Both the position numbers and the translations under genes were made by a program. A stretch of DNA of 11,715 nucleotides from JBBSQE01 sp038258095 (GTDB taxonomy: Bacteria; Actinomycetota; Thermoleophilia; Solirubrobacterales; 70-9), in the NCBI GenBank assembly GCA_038258095.1, contig JBBSQE010000091.1, forward strand, positions 1-11,715, given 5' to 3'. Within the stretch, counting starts at the first letter, position 1. Every line of letters begins with the position of its first letter. The notes under the pieces are model-generated. The model did not search any database and was not told the origin of the DNA. It worked only from the letters and a program-made list of their open reading frames with translations. This document shows positions 5,880-11,715 of the stretch, piece by piece.

Positions 5880-6304
5880 CAATGGTCCTCCCCATTCGCA
5901 GGTTCGACAAGCTCGGTCAGCACACCGCCGGTCGAGCGCGGGTGAAGGAACGCGACGCGGCTGCCCCGGATCCCGATCCGCGCCTCCTCGTCGATCAACT
6001 CGAGGCCGGCGACCTTGATCGCCTCGAGCGTCGAGTCGATGTCTCCCACCGCGTAGGCGACGTGGTGGAGCCCCGGGCCCTTGCGCTCGAGGAACTTCCC
6101 GACGGCCGTGTCGGGGCTGAGAGGCCGGAGCAACTCGACATGTCCCTCGCCGACATCGAGAAGAACCGCCTCGACGCCCTGCTCCTCCACCGTCTCACGG
6201 TGCGCGAGCTTCATCTGAAAGCTGCTCTCGTAGAGGGCGATCCCGGCGTCGAGATCCTCGACCGCGACACCAATGTGATCGATTCGGCTGAACATCGGAG
6301 CCAT
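5879..6304 (-). CDS. mce: Methylmalonyl-CoA epimerase (VOC superfamily)
   Basis: This enzyme interconverts (S)- and (R)-methylmalonyl-CoA, feeding the B12-dependent mutase in propionyl-CoA breakdown or its reversal. The 141-residue length is standard. Two paired beta-alpha-beta-beta-beta modules are present. Expected metal ligands are H10 (IDHIGVAV), E57 (HVELL, the position that is Gln in some relatives), H81 in GLHHVAYAV, and E131 in LTELVEP. The stretch VAFLHPRSTGGVLTELVEP is characteristic of the epimerase and separates it from other VOC proteins such as glyoxalase I. The ATG at 6304 overlaps the DUF1385 stop by one base (TAATG); ATG 6295 is an alternative. No mutase or propionyl-CoA carboxylase gene is in the window, so the pathway partners lie elsewhere. 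A generic VOC dioxygenase or lyase is the less likely alternative. Confidence 0.88.
   Translation of the reverse strand: MAPMFSRIDHIGVAVEDLDAGIALYESSFQMKLAHRETVEEQGVEAVLLDVGEGHVELLRPLSPDTAVGKFLERKGPGLHHVAYAVGDIDSTLEAIKVAGLELIDEEARIGIRGSRVAFLHPRSTGGVLTELVEPANGEDH
5887..5893 (-). promoter_or_regulatory. Ribosome binding site GGGGAGG for the 74-aa gene
   Basis: GGGGAGG on the minus strand lies 7 bases before ATG 5879, inside the end of the epimerase gene. It fixes ATG 5879 as the start and is one of only two strong Shine-Dalgarno sequences I see in the window. Confidence 0.75.
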
Positions 6305-7215
6305 TATCGCGAGTCCAAGCCGCCGTCCGCCGCCTCGCCCATCGGCGCCCCATCAGCGGTCGCGGCACCACCCTCGACCCGGAGGATCTCCGCGAGCGCC
6401 GCCGCGCCCACCTCCATCTGCTCGGGAGTCGGCTCCTTGGTGGCGATGAGGCGCTGGATCTCGTGGCCGGGCTTGTGGAAGGCGCGGGCGAGACGGGTGC
6501 CGTGATGGCGATCCGACCAGGCGAACATCTCCACCGCGATCGACGCGCCGCCGAGGCCGACGCCCGCACGGGCCGCCGAGTTGGGCTTATCGACGAGCCG
6601 CTCGAGCAGGATCGTGCCGCCGGCCGACAGGGCCATCATCGGAGCGATCAGATTGGATCCGCAGCGGTCGTGCTCCTTCGGGACCGAGGAGGGATCCTCG
6701 GCGCCGGTCTCATAGGCGGCGATCTGCTTGTGCTCGACCCCGTGGTAGGCGGCGAGATCGCGATCGCGGAGAGCGACGAGCGCGGGCATCACGCCGATCG
6801 CCTGCAGAGCGCTCTCGCGGCCCGGCGACGCGCGGAAAACGCGCCGCGCGACCCCCGACACCGCGAGCGTGGCCCCGACGGCCGCCAGCACCCGTGGGTC
6901 TTCGAACGGCAGCCGCGCGGCCGGAAGGCGGCGGCGCGCGAGCGGGATCACGGCCATCGCCTCGAGCAGCTTCAGCGGCCCGCGCAGGCCGACGATCCGC
7001 CCCGCGGCCTCGGGGGCGAAGCGCGGCTTGCGCTCCGATGCCACCTGAATCTCACCCCTGCGATGGCGAACTGCGGCCGCCCAGTGCGTCGGGCCGTGGA
7101 TCAGAAGGCCGTTGCGAAGCGCCATGCCGCCGAGCTTCAGCGGCTCCGCGTCTGAGGCGGCTCCATCGGGTCCCGGCGGGTCGCCGTTGGGGTGTGACCC
7201 CCGAGCCTCAGCCAT
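6304..7215 (-). CDS. DUF1385 family protein (YqhQ-like), divergent N-terminus
   Basis: This 303-residue membrane-associated protein belongs to the DUF1385 family, whose function is unknown. The family signature is clear in the middle: YHGVEHKQIAAYETG (about 158-172), then a spaced HDRCGSNL, where relatives have H.RCGT. Near the C-terminus PGHEIQRLIATKEPTPEQME matches the usual 'PG...Q..T..EP...Q.E'. The N-terminal signature is altered: GGMALRNGLLIHGP (29-42) replaces the common GG.AV.EGVMMR.P. Hydrophobic segments at about 109-122 and 184-203 fit membrane insertion. The last ~25 residues are Ala/Gly-rich and probably disordered. The gene overlaps the M20 peptidase end by 8 bases and has a strong ribosome binding site inside it. 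In other bacteria this family sits near prfA/rpmE; that context is absent here, so this may be a lineage-specific form or paralogue. Confidence 0.85.
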   Translation of the reverse strand: MAEARGSHPNGDPPGPDGAASDAEPLKLGGMALRNGLLIHGPTHWAAAVRHRRGEIQVASERKPRFAPEAAGRIVGLRGPLKLLEAMAVIPLARRRLPAARLPFEDPRVLAAVGATLAVSGVARRVFRASPGRESALQAIGVMPALVALRDRDLAAYHGVEHKQIAAYETGAEDPSSVPKEHDRCGSNLIAPMMALSAGGTILLERLVDKPNSAARAGVGLGGASIAVEMFAWSDRHHGTRLARAFHKPGHEIQRLIATKEPTPEQMEVGAAALAEILRVEGGAATADGAPMGEAADGGLDSR

Positions 7216-8539
7216 CGTCGCCTCCCATCAGCCGCCGCGGGAGCCAGTGGAAGAAGCCCGCCATCAGGTCGACGTCGGCGACCGCGACGCGCTCGTCGGC
7301 TCCGTGAACCAGGGGGATCTCCTCCGCCATGCTCATCGCGTTCTGTGGACAGAAGCCGAACACCGTCGCCCCGAACGCCTTGCGGAACCAGTGGCTGTCG
7401 CTGAAGCCGGGCATCACCATCGGGAGGAGCTCGGCGCCCGGCTCGGTCGCCTCGACCCACTCTCCGATGGCCTCCGCCAGCGGGCCGTCGAAGTCGGAGC
7501 GGTTGCCGACGACCGTCTCCGTGAACTCGATCTCGAAATCGCGCCCGTCGTCGCCGTCGCCGTCGCCGAGAACGCTTGCGATCCGTTCGCGCACCTCGGC
7601 CTCCCCGAGCCCTGGAGGGACTCGGCAGTCGACCAGAATCTCGGCCGCCGACGGCACGACGTTCTGCTTGCCCGATCCGCTCGCCATCGTCGGCGTCAGG
7701 GTGACGCCGAGCATCGGCTCGGCCATCAGGACGGCGAGCAACGGGTCCACGGAGCGGATCCGCTCGATCGCTTCGGAGAGGTCCGGCGACTCCTCGCCAA
7801 GCAGTGTCTGGAGGAAGAGCAGCGTGTCCGGCGTCGTCTCCGGCGGCGGCTGGTCGCGCAGCTTCTCGAGCAGGGGCCCGAGCTTCAGCAGCGCGTTCTC
7901 GCCGACGCCAGGCAACGAAGCGTGGCCGGCGACCCCGTGTGTCTTGAGACGGAACCGGAAAACACCCTTCTCTCCGACCGAGAGCATGTAGAGCCGCCGA
8001 TCGTCGAAGTCGAGTGCCAAGCCCGCGCCTTCGTTCACGACCATGTCGCAGCGAACCTGGTCGGGGTGCTCCTCGCATAGCCACATCGCCCCGTTGTGGG
8101 CGCCGGTCTCCTCGTCGGCGGTGACGATGAGGAGCAGGTCGCCGCGCTCCGGGCGCCAGCCGCTGCGCGCGAGCTCGATGCAGGCCGCGGCCTCGGTCGC
8201 CACCTGGTCCTTCATGTCGAGCGCGCCGCGGCCCCAGATGTGGTCGTCGGCGAGGTCGCCCGACCACGGGTCGTGTGTCCACTCACTCGGGTTCGCGGGA
8301 ACCGTGTCGACGTGGCAGATCAGCGCGAGGTTCGGGCCTTCGGCCCTGCCGCGAAGACGGGCGACGAGGTTGGGGCGCCCCTCGACCTTGGAGAGCAGAC
8401 TGCATTCCCAGCCGGCTTCCTCGAGCAGGCCCTTGAGGAACCCCTGGGCCTCGGCCTCGTTGCCGGGAGGGTTGACGGTGTTGAAGCGGATGAGGTCGCG
8501 GAGCAGCTCGACCGCCTGGTTGCCGAGATCTGAGGTCAC
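7208..8539 (-). CDS. M20 family zinc metallopeptidase / amidohydrolase (ArgE/DapE/CPG2-like)
   Basis: This is a cytoplasmic, probably di-zinc, hydrolase of peptides or N-acyl amino acids. It has 443 residues from GTG 8539. Metal and catalytic residues are H76 and D78 (CHVDTVP), bridging D108 (GRGALDMKD), the general base and zinc ligand E143-E144 (ADEETG), an acidic residue in NEGAG, and the final His in HGADERV near the C-terminus. The dimerisation ('lid') domain is inserted at about 195-330. The usual GRG..DMKGG is DMKDQ here. The start was chosen because sequence before VTSDLGNQAVELL is low-quality and lacks homologous features; no other in-frame ATG/GTG is better placed, and only a weak AAGG lies upstream. 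It is the first gene of the five-gene minus-strand unit and divergent from rarA. Close relatives include yeast carboxypeptidase S-type proteins; the substrate cannot be assigned. Confidence 0.9.
   Translation of the reverse strand: MTSDLGNQAVELLRDLIRFNTVNPPGNEAEAQGFLKGLLEEAGWECSLLSKVEGRPNLVARLRGRAEGPNLALICHVDTVPANPSEWTHDPWSGDLADDHIWGRGALDMKDQVATEAAACIELARSGWRPERGDLLLIVTADEETGAHNGAMWLCEEHPDQVRCDMVVNEGAGLALDFDDRRLYMLSVGEKGVFRFRLKTHGVAGHASLPGVGENALLKLGPLLEKLRDQPPPETTPDTLLFLQTLLGEESPDLSEAIERIRSVDPLLAVLMAEPMLGVTLTPTMASGSGKQNVVPSAAEILVDCRVPPGLGEAEVRERIASVLGDGDGDDGRDFEIEFTETVVGNRSDFDGPLAEAIGEWVEATEPGAELLPMVMPGFSDSHWFRKAFGATVFGFCPQNAMSMAEEIPLVHGADERVAVADVDLMAGFFHWLPRRLMGGDDG
7221..7226 (-). promoter_or_regulatory. 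Ribosome binding site GGGAGG for the DUF1385 gene
   Basis: GGGAGG on the minus strand lies 5 bases before ATG 7215, within the last codons of the M20 peptidase gene. It supports ATG 7215 and an 8-base gene overlap with independent re-initiation. Confidence 0.75.
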
Positions 8540-8562
8540 GGGGCTGACCTTAGTGGCTGACC
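8533..8562. promoter_or_regulatory. Inverted repeat AGGTCA-N6-TGACCT plus an extra GGCTGACC at the M20 start
   Basis: AGGTCA (8533-8538) and TGACCT (8545-8550) form a perfect 6-N6-6 inverted repeat that covers the GTG start of the M20 gene. GGCTGACC occurs at 8542-8549 and again at 8555-8562, adding a third half-site 13 bases away in direct orientation. This is operator-like: a dimeric regulator bound here would cover the first codons and leader of the five-gene unit. The regulator is unknown, and chance cannot be excluded. Confidence 0.35.
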
Positions 8563-8699
8563 ACCGCGCGTCGCCGGAGCGGCCGCGCGGCGTGCACGAC
8601 CTCGATAGTTGAACGGTTATCGGTACTGGAGCGCCCACAGTCCTCCAACCCCTATGCGCCGGCATCTCATCGGCGGCTGCGCGACTTCATACTCCGGCC
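8540..8699. other. Divergent intergenic spacer between M20 peptidase and rarA
   Basis: The 160-bp gap contains no convincing gene. It holds the operator-like repeats at its left end, an AT-richer patch at about 8603-8627 that could carry promoter elements for either direction, and CATACT (8688-8693), which ends 6 nt before the rarA ATG. I see no -35 match for either gene at a good distance. Confidence 0.5.
8688..8693 (+). promoter_or_regulatory. Possible -10 element for a leaderless rarA message
   Basis: CATACT matches TATAAT at four of six positions and is followed by CCGGCC and then ATG 8700. Transcription would begin at about the A of the start codon. There is no Shine-Dalgarno sequence, which agrees with a leaderless transcript. 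The aldehyde dehydrogenase gene has a near-identical approach sequence. Confidence 0.4.
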
Positions 8700-10043
8700 A
8701 TGGCGGATCGCCTCTTCGACACCGGTGAGGACCCCCTGACCCGCAAGCCGGTCCCGGCCGCCGACGCGCCTCTCGCCGTGCGGATGCGCCCGCGCAACCT
8801 CGACGAGCTGATCGGCCAGGGGCAGATCCTCGCGCCCGGCTCGACGCTGCGCACGGCGATCGAGTCCGGCCACCCGCACTCCGCGATCCTCTACGGGCCG
8901 CCCGGAGCGGGCAAGACGACCCTGGCCCGCATCGCTGCCCGGGGCGCCGACGGCGCCTTCGAGGAGGAGTCCGCGGTCAACGCCGGCCGGGCTGAGATCC
9001 GCGCCGTGATCGAGCGCGCACGGGAACGCCGCCAGGCCGCGGACCGCCCGACGATCCTCTTCCTCGACGAGATCCATCGCTTCAACAAGGCCCAGCAGGA
9101 CGCGCTGCTGCCGGCGGTCGAGGACGGGCTTCTCACCCTGATCGGCGCGACGACCGAGAACCCCTACTTCGAGGTCAACAACGCGCTGCTGTCGCGCTGC
9201 CAGGTCTACGAGCTCGCGCCGCTCGACCCCGGGCAGATCCAATCGCTGCTCCGGCGCGCGCTCGAGGATCCCGAGCGCGGGATCGCCGACCCGCCGGAGG
9301 TGACCGATGAGGCGCTGGCGATGCTTGCCGAGCGGGCCGGAGGCGACGCCCGGGTCGCATTGTCGGGTCTCGAGCGAGCCGTGGAGCAGGCGCGCAACAC
9401 CGGCGAGGCGACCGTCGATCTGACCGCCGCCGAGGACGCGCTGCAGCGCAAGGCCATCAACTACGACAAGGGCGGCGACCGCCACTACGACTACATCTCC
9501 GCCTTCATCAAGGCGACCCGCGGCTCGGACCCCGATGCCTCCCTCTACTACCTCGCGGTGATGCTCGAGGGTGGCGAGGACCCCCGCTACATCGCCCGAC
9601 GCATGATCGTCCTGGCCTCCGAGGACATCGGCAACGCCGACCCCCAAGCGTTGCCCCTCGCCGTCGCGGTGTCAGCTGCGGTCGAGCACGTCGGCCCTCC
9701 CGAGTGCAGCCTCAACCTCGCTCAGGCGGCGGTCTACCTGTCGCTCGCCCCCAAGTCGAACGCCTCCTACAGGGCGATCGGCGCGGCGCTGGCCGAGGTG
9801 CGCGAGCACGGCGCCAAGACCCCGCCCACCGCCCTCCGCAGCGCCGCCTACTACGGCGCGAAGCGTCTTGGGCGCGGAGTCGGCTACGTCTATCCACACG
9901 ACGAGCCCGCGGGCATCGCCGCGGAGCCGCTCCTTCCGGAGGGCCTCGAAGACGCTCGATACTACGAGCCGACCGACCGCGGCTTCGAGGCCGACCTCGG
10001 CGAGCGCCTCGCGGCGGTCCGCAAGCGCCTCCACAAGCCCTAG
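8700..10043 (+). CDS. rarA: Replication-associated recombination protein A (AAA+ ATPase, RarA/MgsA)
   Basis: RarA (bacterial counterpart of yeast Mgs1 and human WRNIP1) is an ATPase acting at stalled replication forks and single-strand gaps. The 447 residues match the family. An N-terminal PLAVRMRPRNLDELIGQ (24-40) is the classic family opening. Walker A is GPPGAGKT (66-73), Walker B ILFLDEIHRF (119-128), sensor 1 GATTENP (149-155), and the arginine finger R166 in LLSRC. The C-terminal tetramerisation region contains KAINYDKGGDRHYDYISAFIK split over ~255-275, SLYYLAVMLEGGEDPRYIAR and SEDIGNADP, all strongly conserved in RarA. There is no zinc-finger (UBZ) domain, as expected in bacteria. ATG 8700 is the only sensible start; no ribosome binding site is seen. 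The gene stands alone, divergent from the M20 unit and 219 bases ahead of the aldehyde dehydrogenase. Confidence 0.97.
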   Translation: MADRLFDTGEDPLTRKPVPAADAPLAVRMRPRNLDELIGQGQILAPGSTLRTAIESGHPHSAILYGPPGAGKTTLARIAARGADGAFEEESAVNAGRAEIRAVIERARERRQAADRPTILFLDEIHRFNKAQQDALLPAVEDGLLTLIGATTENPYFEVNNALLSRCQVYELAPLDPGQIQSLLRRALEDPERGIADPPEVTDEALAMLAERAGGDARVALSGLERAVEQARNTGEATVDLTAAEDALQRKAINYDKGGDRHYDYISAFIKATRGSDPDASLYYLAVMLEGGEDPRYIARRMIVLASEDIGNADPQALPLAVAVSAAVEHVGPPECSLNLAQAAVYLSLAPKSNASYRAIGAALAEVREHGAKTPPTALRSAAYYGAKRLGRGVGYVYPHDEPAGIAAEPLLPEGLEDARYYEPTDRGFEADLGERLAAVRKRLHKP

Positions 10044-10189
10044 TTGCGCCCGGGTAGCGCTATACGCGACCCAAGCGACAGGGCGGGACTCAGGGTCCGC
10101 GCGCAATCGCCGCAACTCCTCCCGGGGAGAGGTGTTCTGTAGGTCAGAACCCTTCCGAATTTGTAGCCAGGGAGGGACCGGGCCAAGGC

Positions 10190-10223
10190 CGGCCGGAGGT
10201 CTATGACTGGGGACCTCCGGCCG
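10190..10223 (+). terminator. Perfect 12-bp hairpin, probable transcription barrier between rarA and the aldehyde dehydrogenase
   Basis: CGGCCGGAGGTC (10190-10201) pairs perfectly with GACCTCCGGCCG (10212-10223) around a 10-nt loop. The stem is very GC-rich and is followed by CTTT, a poor T-run, as is common in high-GC actinobacteria. It ends only two bases before the TTGACT -35 box of the next gene, so it would insulate that promoter from upstream readthrough. Confidence 0.6.
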
Positions 10224-10225
10224 CT

Positions 10226-10255
10226 TTGACTCCCTAGGACGTCGGCTCATAGACT
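10226..10255 (+). promoter_or_regulatory. Sigma70-like promoter for the aldehyde dehydrogenase
   Basis: TTGACT (10226-10231, five of six to TTGACA) and TAGACT (10250-10255, four of six to TATAAT) are separated by 18 bp. The -10 box ends 7 bases before ATG 10263, so the transcript should begin at or next to the start codon, giving a leaderless message. This is the best promoter match in the window. Confidence 0.6.
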
Positions 10256-10262
10256 CCGGTCC

Positions 10263-11715
10263 ATGGAAGCCGCCACGAAGTCATCAGCCCAGGGCGCGTC
10301 CGTGACCAATCCTCACCACGGCTCGCTGGAGTCCCTCAACCCCGCCACCGGCGAGCTCGTCGGGACGGTCGGGACGATCATGCCCGAGCAGGTGCAGGGG
10401 ATCGTCGACGACGTCGCGCGCGTGCAGCCGGCGTGGGCAGAGCTTTCGCTCGAGACCCGAGGCACCTACCTGAAGCGAGCGGCCGACGTGCTGCTCGAGG
10501 ACATCGACGAGCTTGCGGAGCTGCTCGCGACCGAGCAGGGCAAGCCGATCAACGAGTGCTACACGATGGAGCTGCTGCCGACGATCGACGCCCTGCATTG
10601 GTGTGCCAAATCCGGGCCCGACATCCTCGCCGACGAGAAGGTCTCCTACCCACAGGCCTTCCTGAAGACGAAGAAGAGCAAGTTCTCCTACGAGCCGCTC
10701 GGCGTGGTCGGCGTCATCGCTCCCTGGAACTACCCGTGGTCGATCCCCTTCGGCGAGGTGGCGATCGCCCTGATGGCCGGTAATGGAGTTGTGCTGAAGC
10801 CGGCGAGCCTCACCCCGCTCCTTGGCGAGGCGATCCGCGATGTCTTCGAGCGCGGAGGCCTTCCCGAGGGCCTGCTTCGCACCGTCCACGGCGGCGGCCG
10901 CATCGGCGATGCCCTCAGCCGCTCCACGGCCCAGAAGATCTTCTTCACCGGCTCGGTCGAGGTCGGCCGCAAGGTCGGTGCCGTCTGCGCGGAGGAGCTG
11001 AAGGGCTGCGTGCTCGAGCTCGGCGGCAAGGACCCGGCGATCGTCTGCTCAGACACCAACATGGATCACGCCGTCGGCGGCGTCCTCTGGGGCGGCTTCG
11101 CCAACGCCGGCCAGACCTGCTCGGGCATCGAGCGCGTCTACGTCATGCGCGATGCCGCCGACGAGTTCACGGAGCGGCTCGTCCGCGGCGCCAAGTGCCT
11201 GCGGGTCGGCGATCCGCTGGCCTACGACACCGAGATCGGCCCTATGACCTCCGCGGACCAGTACGACATCGTCTGCGAGTTGATCGACGACGCGGTCGCC
11301 TCCGGCGCGACCCTCCGCTGCGGGGGCCCGGTCGACTCGCCTCCAGGGCTCGACGGGAAGTTCATCGCCGCAACCGTCCTGACCGGGGTCACGCACGAGA
11401 TGCGGATCATGAGGGAGGAGATCTTCGGGCCGGTGCTTCCGCTGGTCGTAGTCGACTCCGAGCAGGAGGCCGTCGACCTCGCCAACGACTCGGAGTTCGG
11501 CCTCGGCGCCTCGATCTGGACGAAGGACCGCCAGAAGGCGGACCGGATGTCGCGGCGGATCGAGTCGGGAATGGTCTGGACCAACGACCACTCCTACAGC
11601 CACGGCGCCTGCCAGTGCTCGTGGGGCGGCGTCAAGGACTCCGGCATCGGCCGGGCCCACTCGAAGTTCGGGTTCTACGAGTGCGTCAACATCAAGCTGA
11701 TCTCCTGGGAGCCGG
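10263..11715 (+). CDS. Aldehyde dehydrogenase (NAD(P)+-dependent), partial at right edge
   Basis: The enzyme oxidises an aldehyde to an acid with NAD(P)+. 484 codons are visible with no stop; the end lies beyond the window, so the full protein is slightly or moderately longer. Key residues of the superfamily are present: N156 in PWNYPW (oxyanion hole), a Gly-rich FTGSVEVG near the cofactor, general base E252 in LELGGKDP, catalytic C286 in GQTCSG, and EEIFGPV with the NAD-ribose-binding Glu. The first ~20 residues (MEAATKSSAQ onward) are an unconserved extension; GTG 10302 is an alternative start, but the promoter position favours ATG 10263. The segment after the active site, HSYSHGACQCSWGGVKDSGIGR, contains two additional Cys. 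The overall look is of the broad-specificity or succinate-semialdehyde group, but the substrate cannot be assigned and no pathway neighbour is visible. Confidence 0.95.
   Translation, partial: MEAATKSSAQGASVTNPHHGSLESLNPATGELVGTVGTIMPEQVQGIVDDVARVQPAWAELSLETRGTYLKRAADVLLEDIDELAELLATEQGKPINECYTMELLPTIDALHWCAKSGPDILADEKVSYPQAFLKTKKSKFSYEPLGVVGVIAPWNYPWSIPFGEVAIALMAGNGVVLKPASLTPLLGEAIRDVFERGGLPEGLLRTVHGGGRIGDALSRSTAQKIFFTGSVEVGRKVGAVCAEELKGCVLELGGKDPAIVCSDTNMDHAVGGVLWGGFANAGQTCSGIERVYVMRDAADEFTERLVRGAKCLRVGDPLAYDTEIGPMTSADQYDIVCELIDDAVASGATLRCGGPVDSPPGLDGKFIAATVLTGVTHEMRIMREEIFGPVLPLVVVDSEQEAVDLANDSEFGLGASIWTKDRQKADRMSRRIESGMVWTNDHSYSHGACQCSWGGVKDSGIGRAHSKFGFYECVNIKLISWEP

Larger units (their letters stand above)
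10044..10262. other. Hairpin-rich intergenic spacer downstream of rarA
   Basis: No gene is supported in this 219-bp gap. It contains several potential stems: GGGTAGCG/CGCGACCC (10052-10072, one mismatch), GTTCTG/CAGAAC (10134-10150) and the strong stem at 10190-10223. They are followed by a promoter for the aldehyde dehydrogenase gene. I do not recognise a known riboswitch class. Part of it may be the rarA 3' untranslated region or a small RNA. Confidence 0.5.

Noticed and set aside
8540..8665. N-terminal extension of the M20 peptidase to ATG 8665
   Set aside because: The added 42 residues are Arg/Ser-rich and unlike the family; they would occupy most of the divergent spacer. GTG 8539 gives a normal M20 N-terminus.
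8667..9647. A 326-codon open frame on the minus strand opposite rarA
   Set aside because: It is an antisense shadow of the rarA reading frame; the protein is Gly/Arg/Val-rich with no domain.
10134..10150. GTTCTG-TAGGT-CAGAAC considered as an SOS (LexA) box near rarA
   Set aside because: The actinobacterial/Bacillus-type box has GAAC before GTTC; here the arms are in the reverse order, and the site is downstream of rarA, not in its promoter.
10284..11660. Minus-strand open frames of about 200 codons opposite the aldehyde dehydrogenase
   Set aside because: They mirror the codon structure of a clearly functional aldehyde dehydrogenase and show no independent support.
1..11715. CRISPR arrays, tRNA/rRNA genes, toxin-antitoxin or phage-defence modules
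   Set aside because: I saw no regularly spaced repeats, no tRNA cloverleaf with the conserved T-loop bases, and no defence-type domain; apart from the left edge the content is metabolic and housekeeping.

Overview
The window is a GC-rich stretch of ordinary bacterial chromosome. Genes are tightly packed, start codons are often GTG, and there are many 1-8 nt overlaps. Together with the families present (a divergent DUF1385 protein, a BtrH_N/DUF4872 protein, a conserved multi-pass membrane protein, methylmalonyl-CoA epimerase and several starts that look leaderless), this suggests an actinobacterium. A deep branch such as Thermoleophilia/Solirubrobacterales is my best guess, but that is inference from protein flavour; no marker gene settles it.

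Layout. (1) 1-213: the last 39 codons of a transposase-like gene on the + strand, then a short spacer with a repeated TAGACCCA and a 10-bp palindrome. (2) 214-2870, minus strand: a three-gene unit transcribed as lipid (diacylglycerol-type) kinase, PAP2 phosphatase, ychF GTPase. (3) 2871-2934: a 64-bp divergent spacer with a 6-N6-6 inverted repeat. (4) 2935-4979, plus strand: a multi-pass membrane protein translationally coupled (ATGA) to an orphan BtrH-like protein. (5) 4980-5041: a convergent spacer made almost entirely of interlocking inverted repeats. (6) 5042-8539, minus strand: a compact five-gene unit transcribed as M20 metallopeptidase, DUF1385 protein, methylmalonyl-CoA epimerase, a 74-residue protein, and a SAM methyltransferase. 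(7) 8540-8699: a divergent spacer. (8) 8700-10043, plus strand: rarA, an AAA+ ATPase of replication-fork maintenance. (9) 10044-10262: a hairpin-rich spacer with a good sigma70-like promoter. (10) 10263 to the right edge, plus strand: an aldehyde dehydrogenase whose end lies outside the window.

How the genes relate. The lipid kinase and PAP2 phosphatase are natural opposites (phosphorylating and dephosphorylating a lipid) and are probably co-expressed. The membrane protein and BtrH-like protein form a two-gene unit of unknown purpose; the second has the Cys/His/Asp residues expected of a papain-like acyltransferase or hydrolase, but no aminoglycoside genes lie nearby. In the five-gene unit only the epimerase has a firm pathway (propionyl-CoA/methylmalonyl-CoA); its partners do not obviously belong to that pathway. 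rarA and ychF are housekeeping genes.

I found no rRNA, tRNA, CRISPR array, prophage or defence system. The most interesting items are the orphan BtrH-like/membrane-protein pair, the interlocking repeats at 4983-5043, the two 6-N6-6 inverted repeats at gene starts, and the recurring leaderless-start pattern.
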